From UBA7430 sp002478765 (lineage in GTDB: Bacteria > Bacteroidota > Bacteroidia > Flavobacteriales > UBA7430): DNA of 64,000 nucleotides. Below the pieces are notes generated by a model. That model did no database searches. It was not told the origin of the DNA and worked only from the letters and a program-made list of their open reading frames with translations. The DNA lies in NCBI GenBank assembly GCA_943789355.1, contig CALSTU010000001.1, forward strand, positions 62,001 to 126,000, read 5' to 3'. This document shows, one piece after another, positions 45,183-53,686 of the stretch (positions are counted from its first letter, which is position 1; every line of letters begins with the position of its first letter). Position numbers and translations under genes: made by a program.

Positions 45183-46083
45183 CCAACACCTCCTCATTCA
45201 TATTGTGACAGCATTCCACGATTCGGTAAGAAGATTCCATAAATCGTTTGTTTGTGAAATTATCGGGATTGCTTTTGGCGAATTTAACGAGGTCAGCTTC
45301 TTCTAACAAACGCGTTATATCAGTCAACAATGAAATTTCAATTTTCTTCGTTCTTAATCGTTCAACAATCTCATCCGTGGTAGACTCTATGGTTTCAAGT
45401 TCAAATTGCCGATCAAAATAACATCTGAGTATTTCCGTGAGTTGTACGTAATGATTTTTAATTTCACCCATTTCACACAAACCTTGAGACTCCAAATTCT
45501 TTAGTGCTTCAAGAGCTTCTATCTCACATGGAATTGAAGGAGCAATTTCTTCTTCAATCACACCCTTTTTGATCTTTATTTTTTGAATCAAATAGTAAAT
45601 AAGTAAGATCAATACAAGAATAATAAACGATCCGTAGACGATAGGCTTAGCCTCAGAAAAATTAAACGGAACATCTTCAGGTCCTTTGATATCAAAAACG
45701 ACATTCGTTGTATCTAAAAGTACAGGGACAAATGAAATATTTAAGGAATCTGTGTAAAAAGTATCACCCTCACTACTCACAAAAGGAAGCTGAGGCAAAA
45801 CAAAATCACCGGTATCAAATAACTGAATGGATAAATTCTGATGATAACGGTTAAGATTCGACTTTAATACGGAATCAATTTCACTAAAACTCTGAACTTC
45901 AATAGGCGCAATTAGCACCTCTATGTCTGGCCATATAACCTGAACGTTACTATTAACATTGATGTCCATTTGAATGACATCTCCTACGAGAGCTCTATTG
46001 GTGTCTAAAGAAATATCAACCTTAGTTTGAGCAAAGGTTAATGTCGATAGAAACAGAATGCTTGTGTATAAAAATGAATTCAA
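45175..46083 (-). CDS. Membrane-anchored protein of the Bat operon (BatD/DUF4381-like)
   Basis: A 302-residue protein between DUF58 and batA. A signal peptide (ends TLTFAQ) precedes a periplasmic Ig-like domain (VDISLDTNRALVGDVIQMDI) similar in layout to the first BatD domain. One membrane segment (IVYGSFIILVLILLIYYLIQ, about 147-166) and a cytoplasmic helical domain (about 185-295) follow. This is the position and shape of the protein often left unnamed in flavobacterial Bat operons. Its stop overlaps the batA start by 8 bases, indicating coupling. Function is unknown. Confidence 0.75.
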   Translation of the reverse strand: MNSFLYTSILFLSTLTFAQTKVDISLDTNRALVGDVIQMDINVNSNVQVIWPDIEVLIAPIEVQSFSEIDSVLKSNLNRYHQNLSIQLFDTGDFVLPQLPFVSSEGDTFYTDSLNISFVPVLLDTTNVVFDIKGPEDVPFNFSEAKPIVYGSFIILVLILLIYYLIQKIKIKKGVIEEEIAPSIPCEIEALEALKNLESQGLCEMGEIKNHYVQLTEILRCYFDRQFELETIESTTDEIVERLRTKKIEISLLTDITRLLEEADLVKFAKSNPDNFTNKRFMESSYRIVECCHNMNEEVLDV

Positions 46084-46085
46084 AT

Positions 46086-46949
46086 TTATCTTCTTTTAAA
46101 AAATTCTAACAATTGTTTGGTGTAAGGCCGATCTACTCTTAACTCAAGAAAATCGGTACCTGAATGTGAACAATTGGATTTAAAGTTAACAATGAGATTG
46201 TTGTAAGCTGCTTCGTAATCTGAACGAACAGCTTCTGAACTTGTATCTACCCAACCAACAGTTCCTGTTTCAGGATTTTGGAATTGAACCAATCCGATAT
46301 CAGGAAGCTTTTCTTCCGCAGAATCAAATATACGCAGAGCCGTCAGGTCGTGTTTACTTGATGCAATTTTTAAATTTTTTTCATACTCTTGATCTTGAAA
46401 ATCGGAAAGCGCAAAAACGATACTTCTTTTCTTGATGACCGAACTTAAGAACTTTAAGGCCTCTGAAATATTGGTGCCTGCTCCTTTGGGCTTAAATTCA
46501 ATCAACTCACGAATAATTCTAAGAACATGAGATTTTCCTTTTTTTGGAGGAATAAACAACTCAATTTGATCCGTAAAAAATATAACGCCAACCTTATCAT
46601 TATTTTGCATGGCAGAAAAAGCTAAAACGGCACAGAGCTCTGTAATCATTTCTCTTTTTTGTTGTGTTCTAGTACCGAAAGATTCAGACTTAGATACATC
46701 CACCAACAGCATCATGGTTAACTCTCTTTCTTCCTCAAATATTTTAATGTGAGGTTCATTAAGCTTTGCCGTTACATTCCAATCAATATCACGTATATCA
46801 TCACCAAACTGATATTTTCGGACTTCTGAAAATGTCATACCTCTTCCTTTAAAATGCGAGTGATATTCACCAGAAAATATATGATTGGATAATCGACGTG
46901 TTTTGATTTCGATCTTCCGAACCTTTTTTAAAAGTTCTTTGGTCTCCAT
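46086..46949 (-). CDS. DUF58 domain protein
   Basis: A 287-residue soluble protein of the MoxR-partner class. The DUF58 motif is GMTFSEVRKYQFGDDIRDID, then W-N-x-T. A VWA-like domain has LLVDVSKSESFGTR as the degenerate metal site. It starts 1 base before the moxR stop region and ends 2 bases before the next gene. MoxR AAA+ ATPases and VWA/DUF58 proteins usually act together as chaperone-like pairs; that is the inferred job here. Confidence 0.92.
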   Translation of the reverse strand: METKELLKKVRKIEIKTRRLSNHIFSGEYHSHFKGRGMTFSEVRKYQFGDDIRDIDWNVTAKLNEPHIKIFEEERELTMMLLVDVSKSESFGTRTQQKREMITELCAVLAFSAMQNNDKVGVIFFTDQIELFIPPKKGKSHVLRIIRELIEFKPKGAGTNISEALKFLSSVIKKRSIVFALSDFQDQEYEKNLKIASSKHDLTALRIFDSAEEKLPDIGLVQFQNPETGTVGWVDTSSEAVRSDYEAAYNNLIVNFKSNCSHSGTDFLELRVDRPYTKQLLEFFKRR

Positions 46950-46950
46950 A

Positions 46951-47943
46951 CTAAGGCACTTCTACTTTATTCAATATTTGATTGATGATGTCTTCAGAGC
47001 TAACATCTTCTGCTTCTGCTTCATAGGTAATACCTATTCGGTGTCTGAGGACATCATGACATACGGCTCTTACATCTTCTGGGACTACATACCCTCTTCG
47101 TTTGATAAAAGCATAAACTTTGGCCGCGGTAGCCAAATTAATAGATCCTCTAGGAGAGGACCCAAAAGAAATGAGTGCAGAGAGGTGGTCCAATCCAAAA
47201 CGTTCAGGATATCGTGTTGCAAAGATGATGTCGAGAATGTAATTCTCAATCTTTTCATCCATATAAACAGTTTTGATGACGCTGCGAGCATTCATGATTT
47301 CTTCAAGAGAGACTACAGCATTAACCGCCTGATGTGAGTCTGTTAAACTGTTTCGCATGATGATTCTTTCGTCTTCTTGCTTAGGGTAATCAATAACTGT
47401 TTTGAGCATAAAACGGTCAACTTGAGCTTCTGGCAATGGGTAAGTACCTTCTTGTTCTACGGGGTTTTGAGTTGCTAAAACCAAAAAAGGTTCATCCATA
47501 GCAAATGTTTCATCACCGATAGTAACTTGTCGCTCCTGCATCGCCTCTAATAATGCAGATTGAACTTTGGCGGGCGCTCTATTGATTTCGTCAGCTAATA
47601 TGAAATTCCCAAAAATAGGCCCCTTCTTAATACTGAATTCATTTTTAGGCATGTTGTAAACAGTCGTCCCTATAACGTCTGAAGGAAGAAGATCAGGCGT
47701 AAACTGAATACGACTAAATTTACCGCTTATAGCCTTAGATAAGGTGTTGATGGCTAACGTCTTTGCTAAACCGGGGACACCCTCCAACAAGATGTGTCCA
47801 TTACCTAGCAAAGCAATGAGTAAGCGTTCAATCATATACTTTTGGCCAATAATAACCTTATTCATTTCCAAACTCAAGAGGTCTACAAAAGCGCTTTCTT
47901 GTTTGATTTTTTCGTTAATTTCTTTAATCTCTAATGAATCCAT
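46951..47943 (-). CDS. MoxR-family AAA+ ATPase
   Basis: A 330-residue AAA_3 ATPase, first gene of the Bat operon. Walker A is GVPGLAKT (55-62), Walker B ADEIN (117-121), and the sensor-1 region is LVLATQNPVEQEGTYPLPEA, with the Arg-finger region VDRFM. The C-terminal lid has SFGSSPRGSINLATAAKVYA. Partners are the VWA-domain proteins that follow. A TTG-N19-TAATTTTA element (minus strand) lies just upstream and would drive the eight-gene unit. Confidence 0.95.
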   Translation of the reverse strand: MDSLEIKEINEKIKQESAFVDLLSLEMNKVIIGQKYMIERLLIALLGNGHILLEGVPGLAKTLAINTLSKAISGKFSRIQFTPDLLPSDVIGTTVYNMPKNEFSIKKGPIFGNFILADEINRAPAKVQSALLEAMQERQVTIGDETFAMDEPFLVLATQNPVEQEGTYPLPEAQVDRFMLKTVIDYPKQEDERIIMRNSLTDSHQAVNAVVSLEEIMNARSVIKTVYMDEKIENYILDIIFATRYPERFGLDHLSALISFGSSPRGSINLATAAKVYAFIKRRGYVVPEDVRAVCHDVLRHRIGITYEAEAEDVSSEDIINQILNKVEVP

Positions 47944-47965
47944 TCTATTGTGTTTATATTTGTTG

Positions 47966-47995
47966 TAAAATTAAAAAACAATCTCATTTCCTCAA
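47966..47995 (-). promoter_or_regulatory. Putative promoter of the moxR-bat operon
   Basis: On the minus strand, TTG (47993-47995), a 19-base spacer and TAATTTTA (47966-47973, one mismatch to TAnnTTTG) lie 22 bases before the moxR ATG. Confidence 0.45.
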
Positions 47996-48095
47996 CATAA
48001 AACCCGGGGTTAACGCAATATTAACGTAATATCTTACAACATATTTTAGAACACCTAAATTAACCATAAGAAGGCAATAAAATAGATTCTATTCC

Positions 48096-48950
48096 ATGAA
48101 ACTTTTCAACAACAAATTCATCTTATTTTTCAACTTAAATCTACTTTTCTTTACACCTATCTATTCCCAAGAAAGACGTAATCCAATTGTTGATCCGCTT
48201 AAATATATACCCACACTCACCTTTCAAGAAGGAGGATTCTTAAAGACCTCTGAAAAAAACTTCCCTATTTCAATAAATTTCAACACCCATCAGGATGCCA
48301 ATGGAGATGGAAATTTGGATCCTGAAGACAATATAGAGAACATGATTCTGTATGCTATTGGAGAAGCTGTTAAAGGAAACGGAAGAACAGGTTTAAGTAA
48401 TAGAGGTCCTAACAACCAGTCTCCAGCTGTTTATTTTAATTATGCCGAAACATTTAGCCACAACGTATACCAATATTGGTATTACTACGGAGAAAATTCT
48501 CATTTAGAAAATCATGAACACGATTGGGAGTCTGTTTTTGTTTTTGAAAGAGATACACTTCCCGTCATGGTTCAAATGACCTCTTTTGGAAAATTAACCA
48601 ATCTTCAATGGAATGCATTTCAAAAAGATGAAGAACATCTAGTTTTGGGTGTTCGACGAGGTGATCACTCTTTCACCACCTCCCCAAAAAATGGAGTTGT
48701 CATCAGGTACAACGGTGAGATTCATGCGCAACAAGGTGTTTTAAACGAAGGGCACGGCAAAATGATACCTTGGACGGTATATAGCTCTAAAGATTTCACA
48801 ACAAACACCACTGTATTTGATGAAGGTAAGACCACAAAATTTTATTACGGTGATGTTGCTTATCCGAGAAGTGGTAAAGAGTTTGATTCGGAAAGAAAAG
48901 CCCCTTGGCGAAGAAGGCGTTGGAGAAGACCTAGAAAAAATGATGAATAA
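48096..48950 (+). CDS. Secreted protein with NPP1/Vps62-like HDWE motif
   Basis: A 284-residue protein. A signal peptide (ends TPIYSQ) precedes a beta-rich domain. Residues 67-78 form an acidic EF-hand/dockerin-like loop (DANGDGNLDPED). The stretch YWYYYGENSHLENHEHDWES (126-145 region; HDWE at 142-145) resembles the metal-binding heptapeptide region of necrosis- and ethylene-inducing-like (NLP/NPP1) proteins and of Vps62-related proteins, which share an H-x-DWE core. The C-terminus is very Arg-rich (WRRRRWRRPRK). I do not claim toxicity. It could equally be a Vps62-type beta protein of unknown role. It is monocistronic and divergent from moxR. Confidence 0.6.
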   Translation: MKLFNNKFILFFNLNLLFFTPIYSQERRNPIVDPLKYIPTLTFQEGGFLKTSEKNFPISINFNTHQDANGDGNLDPEDNIENMILYAIGEAVKGNGRTGLSNRGPNNQSPAVYFNYAETFSHNVYQYWYYYGENSHLENHEHDWESVFVFERDTLPVMVQMTSFGKLTNLQWNAFQKDEEHLVLGVRRGDHSFTTSPKNGVVIRYNGEIHAQQGVLNEGHGKMIPWTVYSSKDFTTNTTVFDEGKTTKFYYGDVAYPRSGKEFDSERKAPWRRRRWRRPRKNDE

Positions 48951-48992
48951 AATTGCTCTCAAAGGGAGCATTTGCTCAGTAATAAATTGTGA

Positions 48993-49889
48993 TTAACTGA
49001 GTACCGACTGCTGATGGTACTCTAGCAAATCTTTCAACTTTTCATATCTAGGCCTAGAAATTTGCACCAGTGGCAAACGCAAATACTCTTCACAAATTCC
49101 CATAATTTTCAAACATGCTTTCACCCCTGAAGGGCTCCCTTCGGCGAATAAATGGTCGATGATTTCGAGTTGAGGATAATGCAAAGCTCTAGCCTTTTCG
49201 ACCTGTCCTGAAACTCCAAAATTGACCATTTCGGAAAATTCTTTAGGACAAACCATTGCTTGAACTGAAATAACACCTTCTGCCCCCATAAGAAGCATTG
49301 GTAAGGTAAAGGCATCATCTCCTGAAAGAACTTTAAAATCGGCTGGTTTGTCTCTAAGAATATGCATGATTTGATCCATATCTCTAGATGCCTCTTTGAT
49401 AGCAACAATGTGATCGAAATCTTTAGCGAGTCTTAGTGTCGTATCTGCTGATATATTTACGGAAGTTCTACCGGGAACATTGTATAAAATAATGGCTATG
49501 GGACAAGCTTCGGCAATTGATTTGAAGTGAAGATAAATACCCTCTTGGCTAGGCTTGTTGTATGCAGGAGAAACAGACAGGACAGCACTAACACCGGTGA
49601 AGTCTGTTGACTTTATTTCCTCCACAACGGCTTTGGTATTGTTACCACCCAAACCAAGTACTAGAGGAACCCTTCCATTAATTTTCTTTTTCGTGAAAGC
49701 AACCACTTCCATCTTTTCCTGCTTGGATAAAACAGCGCTTTCTCCGGTTGTGCCCATAGAAACTAAAAAATCAGCACCTTCTCGGATTAAGTAATCAATC
49801 AAGTTTGATAGACCGTCATAATCAACGTCTCTATCCTCCTTGAAGGGAGTTATCAACGCAACTCCTGTTCTTCCTATATCTATTTTCAT
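48993..49889 (-). CDS. dapA: 4-hydroxy-tetrahydrodipicolinate synthase
   Basis: First committed step to diaminopimelate and lysine: condenses pyruvate with aspartate semialdehyde. It has 298 residues. The class-I aldolase barrel shows GVALITPF at the start, SMGTTGESAVLS, YNVPGRTSVNI, and the Schiff-base lysine in HIVAIKEAS. The start ATG at 49889 lies inside the upstream DUF6913 gene, an overlap of 59 bases. DAP is needed for peptidoglycan. Confidence 0.96.
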   Translation of the reverse strand: MKIDIGRTGVALITPFKEDRDVDYDGLSNLIDYLIREGADFLVSMGTTGESAVLSKQEKMEVVAFTKKKINGRVPLVLGLGGNNTKAVVEEIKSTDFTGVSAVLSVSPAYNKPSQEGIYLHFKSIAEACPIAIILYNVPGRTSVNISADTTLRLAKDFDHIVAIKEASRDMDQIMHILRDKPADFKVLSGDDAFTLPMLLMGAEGVISVQAMVCPKEFSEMVNFGVSGQVEKARALHYPQLEIIDHLFAEGSPSGVKACLKIMGICEEYLRLPLVQISRPRYEKLKDLLEYHQQSVLS

Positions 49890-50412
49890 GTCCCTCTGTA
49901 GGAATTAAACAATGTGTAACTTCTTTTATCAGAGAATCTAAACTCTGAAAATCGCTCATCTTAATTTCGTGGTCAAATATACAGATATCTTTTCTAAATC
50001 TTCCTAATTTAAAGACTGCAGATGATGCCAATGTCAAATAAGTTAACGGATAATGTGATTTTAAACTCAGATCAATAAGTACATCGTAATTCTCTTCAAG
50101 ATAATTATCAATGATCATCCCCTTTGGTTTTCCATACCAATTCAGTTGCGCATTTGAAAAATAATCAAAATTTAAAGTGGAAAGATGTTCAAGGGATTTG
50201 TTCGGTTCATTTACGAAACCTAATGCATAAACATCATACTTAGCGTGCACAAACATTCTTACAAGTGATTTCACAAGGCGAATAGAGGCGGGATCAGTAG
50301 CTTCGAACAAAACAGCAAGTCGTCTTGCACCTTTCAAGTCTATATCAGATCTTTGAACGTGAAGGTTTTCCAACCTTTTAAGCACCCTATTAGAAAACCA
50401 ACTCACTAACAT
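49831..50412 (-). CDS. DUF6913-family protein
   Basis: A 193-residue cytoplasmic protein. It begins MLVSWFSNRVLKRLENLHVQ and contains RRLAVLFEATDPASIRLVK, VYALGFVNEP, LNWYGKPKGMIID and the sequence YDVLIDLSLKSHYPLTYLTL, the pattern of the DUF6913 family that precedes dapA in many flavobacteria. Function unknown. The last ~20 residues (ENRYRKNRSCVDNSLQGG) are encoded in the 59-base overlap with dapA and look unlike the rest; the family usually ends earlier. The extra tail may come from a lost stop codon. Confidence 0.78.
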   Translation of the reverse strand: MLVSWFSNRVLKRLENLHVQRSDIDLKGARRLAVLFEATDPASIRLVKSLVRMFVHAKYDVYALGFVNEPNKSLEHLSTLNFDYFSNAQLNWYGKPKGMIIDNYLEENYDVLIDLSLKSHYPLTYLTLASSAVFKLGRFRKDICIFDHEIKMSDFQSLDSLIKEVTHCLIPTEGHENRYRKNRSCVDNSLQGG

Positions 50413-50577
50413 ATCGAGTAATTATTATATAATATATATTTATTTCAAGGTAATTCTATTTCTAAAACTGGACTAATTAGAGGAGTAGGTGTGTGAAATC
50501 ATTGGTTACAATTTACCTAACTGATTGGTATTGTAGACATTTCAGTATTACATTTACAAATACCAGACCAAAAACCA

Positions 50578-52062
50578 TCAGTTATGATATATTAATAAAT
50601 TCCGGTGAATGGATAAATGAACACTTACGGGGTCATAATTTCCATCAAGCATGTCCAACCTACCGACTGAAAAACTTAATTGTGTGTTTTCGGATAGCAT
50701 ATAATTTAGTGATAGATTAAGCTGTATTCCAACTCCCTTACCGACATCAATGCCTCCACCTCCTGCTATGACGGTGTGAATAGGTATCTTAATCTTAAAT
50801 TTCTTATCATCGAATATGATACTTGATATTCCAAAAACTCCTTCCGCATAAGCACCATAATCTCCCCCCATAGCCCATCGCGTTTCTCCAAGCAATTCAA
50901 AATGAGATCCGATAGGGTAAGACAATCCAAAATACATCAGTGTCATGTCAGTGTAAAGTAGTCCATTTTTATCAGTAGCATTTGGAGCTTTATGAAGGTT
51001 AAGACCCGTCCTCAAACCCAAGAATCTAGACCTTAGTTCGTCTAGTGGCCTACGAAATTGACCTTTTGCTCCTATTAAAAAAGAACTTTCGAAATCATAC
51101 TTAAGTCCAATGTTTATATAATTTGCGGCAAATGAACCAGCGTGAGATGTGTTAAAACCTCTTGAAATACTCACAGCTTTTCTGGGAAACTTAAAATCTA
51201 CTCCCGTCTCCAAAATATAAGCGAGCCCACCGGAAGTATTCATGCCTCCACCCCCACAGCTCCCAATTAGGGTTTTAGCATTCCAAGTAACAGCATCTAT
51301 ACTGATTATTTTCATTGAAAATCCTGTGTAATAGGCCATAAAACCGTCAATCTTTCTGGAAATTGCCCCTTGTAAGCGAATTAGACCTGCAAAGCGTTTG
51401 TTGTAATGAGCCGCATATTCAACACCTACAAGTTTAGCATGATAACGAGAGCGTATTGAAGCCGCGTCGTTTGCATCTAGTAGCATAAAGGTGTTTTGAA
51501 TAGAAGCTGACTGCTTTGCCATTAATACATCAAGAGGGTATTGCTTGGTTGAAGGAGAAACTTTATATGAAAGTCCCCATTGAATCTGCTTGCCACCTAT
51601 GGAACCGGTAGGGAAATTATAATTCGAATACCGCAGCAAAAAGTTGATGTTTGGGTTTAGAATGAATTTTATTCCACATCCATACCTGTAAGCTAAGCCA
51701 GAACCATCAGGAGCACCAGCGCCTCCTCCTCCTCCTATAAAAGTATTTACATTCAAGGCTATGGGCAGTATACTTAAATCGTAATCAAATTCCGTCGTTA
51801 GTCCAAAAACATACAAACCACCGAACTGTCCGAGAAGAGCTTCTTGTATTTCCAAGCCATATGAATACGTGTATTGGGTATGGTCGTGAGTCAGTAAAAA
51901 CATTGAATTGCCCAGGACAAAGTCCTCATGGTTTTTCATATCAACACTCTCAAAGGTTCTTTGTAATTCAAAACCCACAGAATTTTGCCCCAAAGAATCA
52001 TAAACCTTGAAAAAAAATAAAGCAAGTATTAAAATCGTAAACCTTAACTTAAATCTTGACAT
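50578..52062 (-). CDS. Envelope protein with three tandem beta-rich repeats
   Basis: A 494-residue protein with a signal peptide (ends SLGQ, residue 26). Not assigned to a family. The body looks like three diverged ~155-residue units (about 27-185, 186-342, 343-494). Each contains a glycine run followed by a beta strand: GGGGGAGAPDGSGLAY (110-125), GGGGMNTSGGLAY (270-282), GGGGIDVGKGVGI (434-446), and each ends in an amphipathic strand (IQWGLSYKV, INIGLKYDF, VHLSIHRNL). Alternating hydrophobic/aromatic strands suggest outer-membrane beta-barrel structure. It stands alone with a TATCTTTG-containing divergent region to its right. Confidence 0.65.
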   Translation of the reverse strand: MSRFKLRFTILILALFFFKVYDSLGQNSVGFELQRTFESVDMKNHEDFVLGNSMFLLTHDHTQYTYSYGLEIQEALLGQFGGLYVFGLTTEFDYDLSILPIALNVNTFIGGGGGAGAPDGSGLAYRYGCGIKFILNPNINFLLRYSNYNFPTGSIGGKQIQWGLSYKVSPSTKQYPLDVLMAKQSASIQNTFMLLDANDAASIRSRYHAKLVGVEYAAHYNKRFAGLIRLQGAISRKIDGFMAYYTGFSMKIISIDAVTWNAKTLIGSCGGGGMNTSGGLAYILETGVDFKFPRKAVSISRGFNTSHAGSFAANYINIGLKYDFESSFLIGAKGQFRRPLDELRSRFLGLRTGLNLHKAPNATDKNGLLYTDMTLMYFGLSYPIGSHFELLGETRWAMGGDYGAYAEGVFGISSIIFDDKKFKIKIPIHTVIAGGGGIDVGKGVGIQLNLSLNYMLSENTQLSFSVGRLDMLDGNYDPVSVHLSIHRNLLIYHN

Positions 52063-52100
52063 TCTTAAACATAAATTACAACAAAGTAAAATCCATATGG

Positions 52101-52108
52101 TATCTTTG
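52101..52108 (+). promoter_or_regulatory. -7 box within a small palindrome upstream of the NfeD gene
   Basis: TATCTTTG matches the consensus and is part of the dyad TATCTTT-GT-AAAGATA (52101-52116). The NfeD ATG is 105 bases downstream, implying a leader of roughly 100 bases. Confidence 0.42.
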
Positions 52109-52212
52109 TAAAGATAGTTGATTATATAATGTCAACAAGAATTATGATGGGGTGTGCTCAAGCATACAAAAGTTCATTTAGAGCTTGTTAACCTAACAAA
52201 ATAAATCAAAAA

Positions 52213-52653
52213 ATGGATGAAATATTAAATTGGCACTGGTGGATGTATGCAGGTATCATCCTTTTGATTCTTGAGGTTTTTACACCAGGCTTTATTATTG
52301 CTTGCCTGGGATTAGGAGCACTGTGCGCATCAGCTATAGCATATCTTGAGTTTAATCTTGATTCTCAACTCATTGTTTTTGCCATCAGCACTCTCATAAG
52401 TTTATTCATCATTCGCCCGATATTCTTAAAAAAGAGCAGCCCAGAGCATGTTATAAAAACAAACACGGATGCTTTAATTGGAAGGATCGGAACGGTTACT
52501 GACACCATAGACAATTCGATACAAAAAGGTAGAGTTGTCATTGATGGAGACCACTGGAAAGCCAATTCATTTAGCAACGAAATACTCACAGAAAACACCA
52601 AGGTAATCGTAACATCTATTGACAGTACAATCCTAACCGTAAAAAAATTATAA
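52213..52653 (+). CDS. NfeD-family membrane protein (short form)
   Basis: A 146-residue protein. Membrane segments are at about 9-30 (WWMYAGIILLILEVFTPGFI), 33-49 and 53-70. A soluble OB-fold domain follows (about 85-146; ALIGRIGTVTDTIDN, GRVVIDGDHWKANS). It lacks the ClpP-like serine-protease part of long NfeD proteins. It is 1 base before the SPFH gene: the NfeD/stomatin operon is a widespread arrangement, and the two proteins are thought to act together in the membrane. Confidence 0.9.
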   Translation: MDEILNWHWWMYAGIILLILEVFTPGFIIACLGLGALCASAIAYLEFNLDSQLIVFAISTLISLFIIRPIFLKKSSPEHVIKTNTDALIGRIGTVTDTIDNSIQKGRVVIDGDHWKANSFSNEILTENTKVIVTSIDSTILTVKKL

Positions 52654-52654
52654 T

Positions 52655-53608
52655 ATGGGACTCACAATAATCGCATCACTAATTGCCATTTTAGCCATTG
52701 CCTTTGCCATTAAAGGTCTTAAAATTGTTCAACAATCCGAAACAATAATCATTGAAAGACTAGGGAGGTATCACAAAACACTTAAGTCCGGATTAAACAT
52801 CATCATTCCTTTCGTGGACAAGCCCAGAATCATCATATGGAGGTATTCAACAGAAGGCCCCATGGGAAATACTTTGGTTAAATATGTGAAAGAAAGCAGA
52901 ATTGATTTGCGTGAAACTGTTTATGATTTCCCAAAACAGAATGTAATTACAAGAGACAATATTGTAACTGAAATCAATGCTCTTATTTATTTCCAAGTGA
53001 TGGATCCCATAAGAGCCGTTTATGAAATAGCGAATCTTCCTCAAGCCATTGAAAAACTAACTCAAACCTCACTAAGAAACGTTATTGGTGAAATGGATCT
53101 TGATGACACCTTATCCTCCAGAGATACGATCAATACTAAGTTACAAGAAATTCTAGATGATGCGACCAACAAATGGGGTGTTAAAGTAAATAGGGTTGAA
53201 TTGCAAGATATTAATCCGCCTATGGACATCAGAGAGGCCATGGAGAAACAGATGCGTGCTGAAAGAGATAAACGCGCAACGATTCTTGAAGCGGAGGGAT
53301 TCAAACAATCCGAAGTTTTAAAAGCAGAAGGTGATCGACAAGCAGAGATTAATCGTGCAGAAGGTGAAGCTTCAGCCAGAATAACCATTGCTAATGCTGA
53401 AGCAGAAGCCTTAAAAGTAGTTACAGAGGCGATCAAAGAATCAAGTGGAGATCCTGTCAATTACCTGATTGCTATGAAGTACCTTGACACATTAAAAGAG
53501 ATGACATCAGGGGAAGACAATAAAGTCGTTTACATTCCTTACGAAGCCACAGGGATTTTGAGCTCTGTGGGTGGAATTAAAGATTTACTCCTTTCCAAAG
53601 GGAATTAG
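52655..53608 (+). CDS. SPFH/Band 7 (stomatin-like, QmcA-type) protein
   Basis: A 317-residue membrane-associated scaffold protein. An N-terminal anchor (LTIIASLIAILAIAFAIKGL) precedes the Band 7/SPFH domain (about 25-200; QQSETIIIERLGRYHKTLKS, NVITRDNIVTEINALIYFQV, SLRNVIGEMDLDDTLSSRD). A helical region rich in Ala/Glu follows (about 200-265; EAEGFKQSEVLKAEGDRQAE), which should form coiled-coil oligomers. It probably assembles as a large ring with the neighbouring NfeD. No protease gene is adjacent. Confidence 0.93.
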   Translation: MGLTIIASLIAILAIAFAIKGLKIVQQSETIIIERLGRYHKTLKSGLNIIIPFVDKPRIIIWRYSTEGPMGNTLVKYVKESRIDLRETVYDFPKQNVITRDNIVTEINALIYFQVMDPIRAVYEIANLPQAIEKLTQTSLRNVIGEMDLDDTLSSRDTINTKLQEILDDATNKWGVKVNRVELQDINPPMDIREAMEKQMRAERDKRATILEAEGFKQSEVLKAEGDRQAEINRAEGEASARITIANAEAEALKVVTEAIKESSGDPVNYLIAMKYLDTLKEMTSGEDNKVVYIPYEATGILSSVGGIKDLLLSKGN

Positions 53609-53686
53609 TGGCAGACTCATAAACAAAATAAATCTAATTAGTTTCAATAGATGAACTGATTGATCGTCAGTTAATTCAAAAAATTC

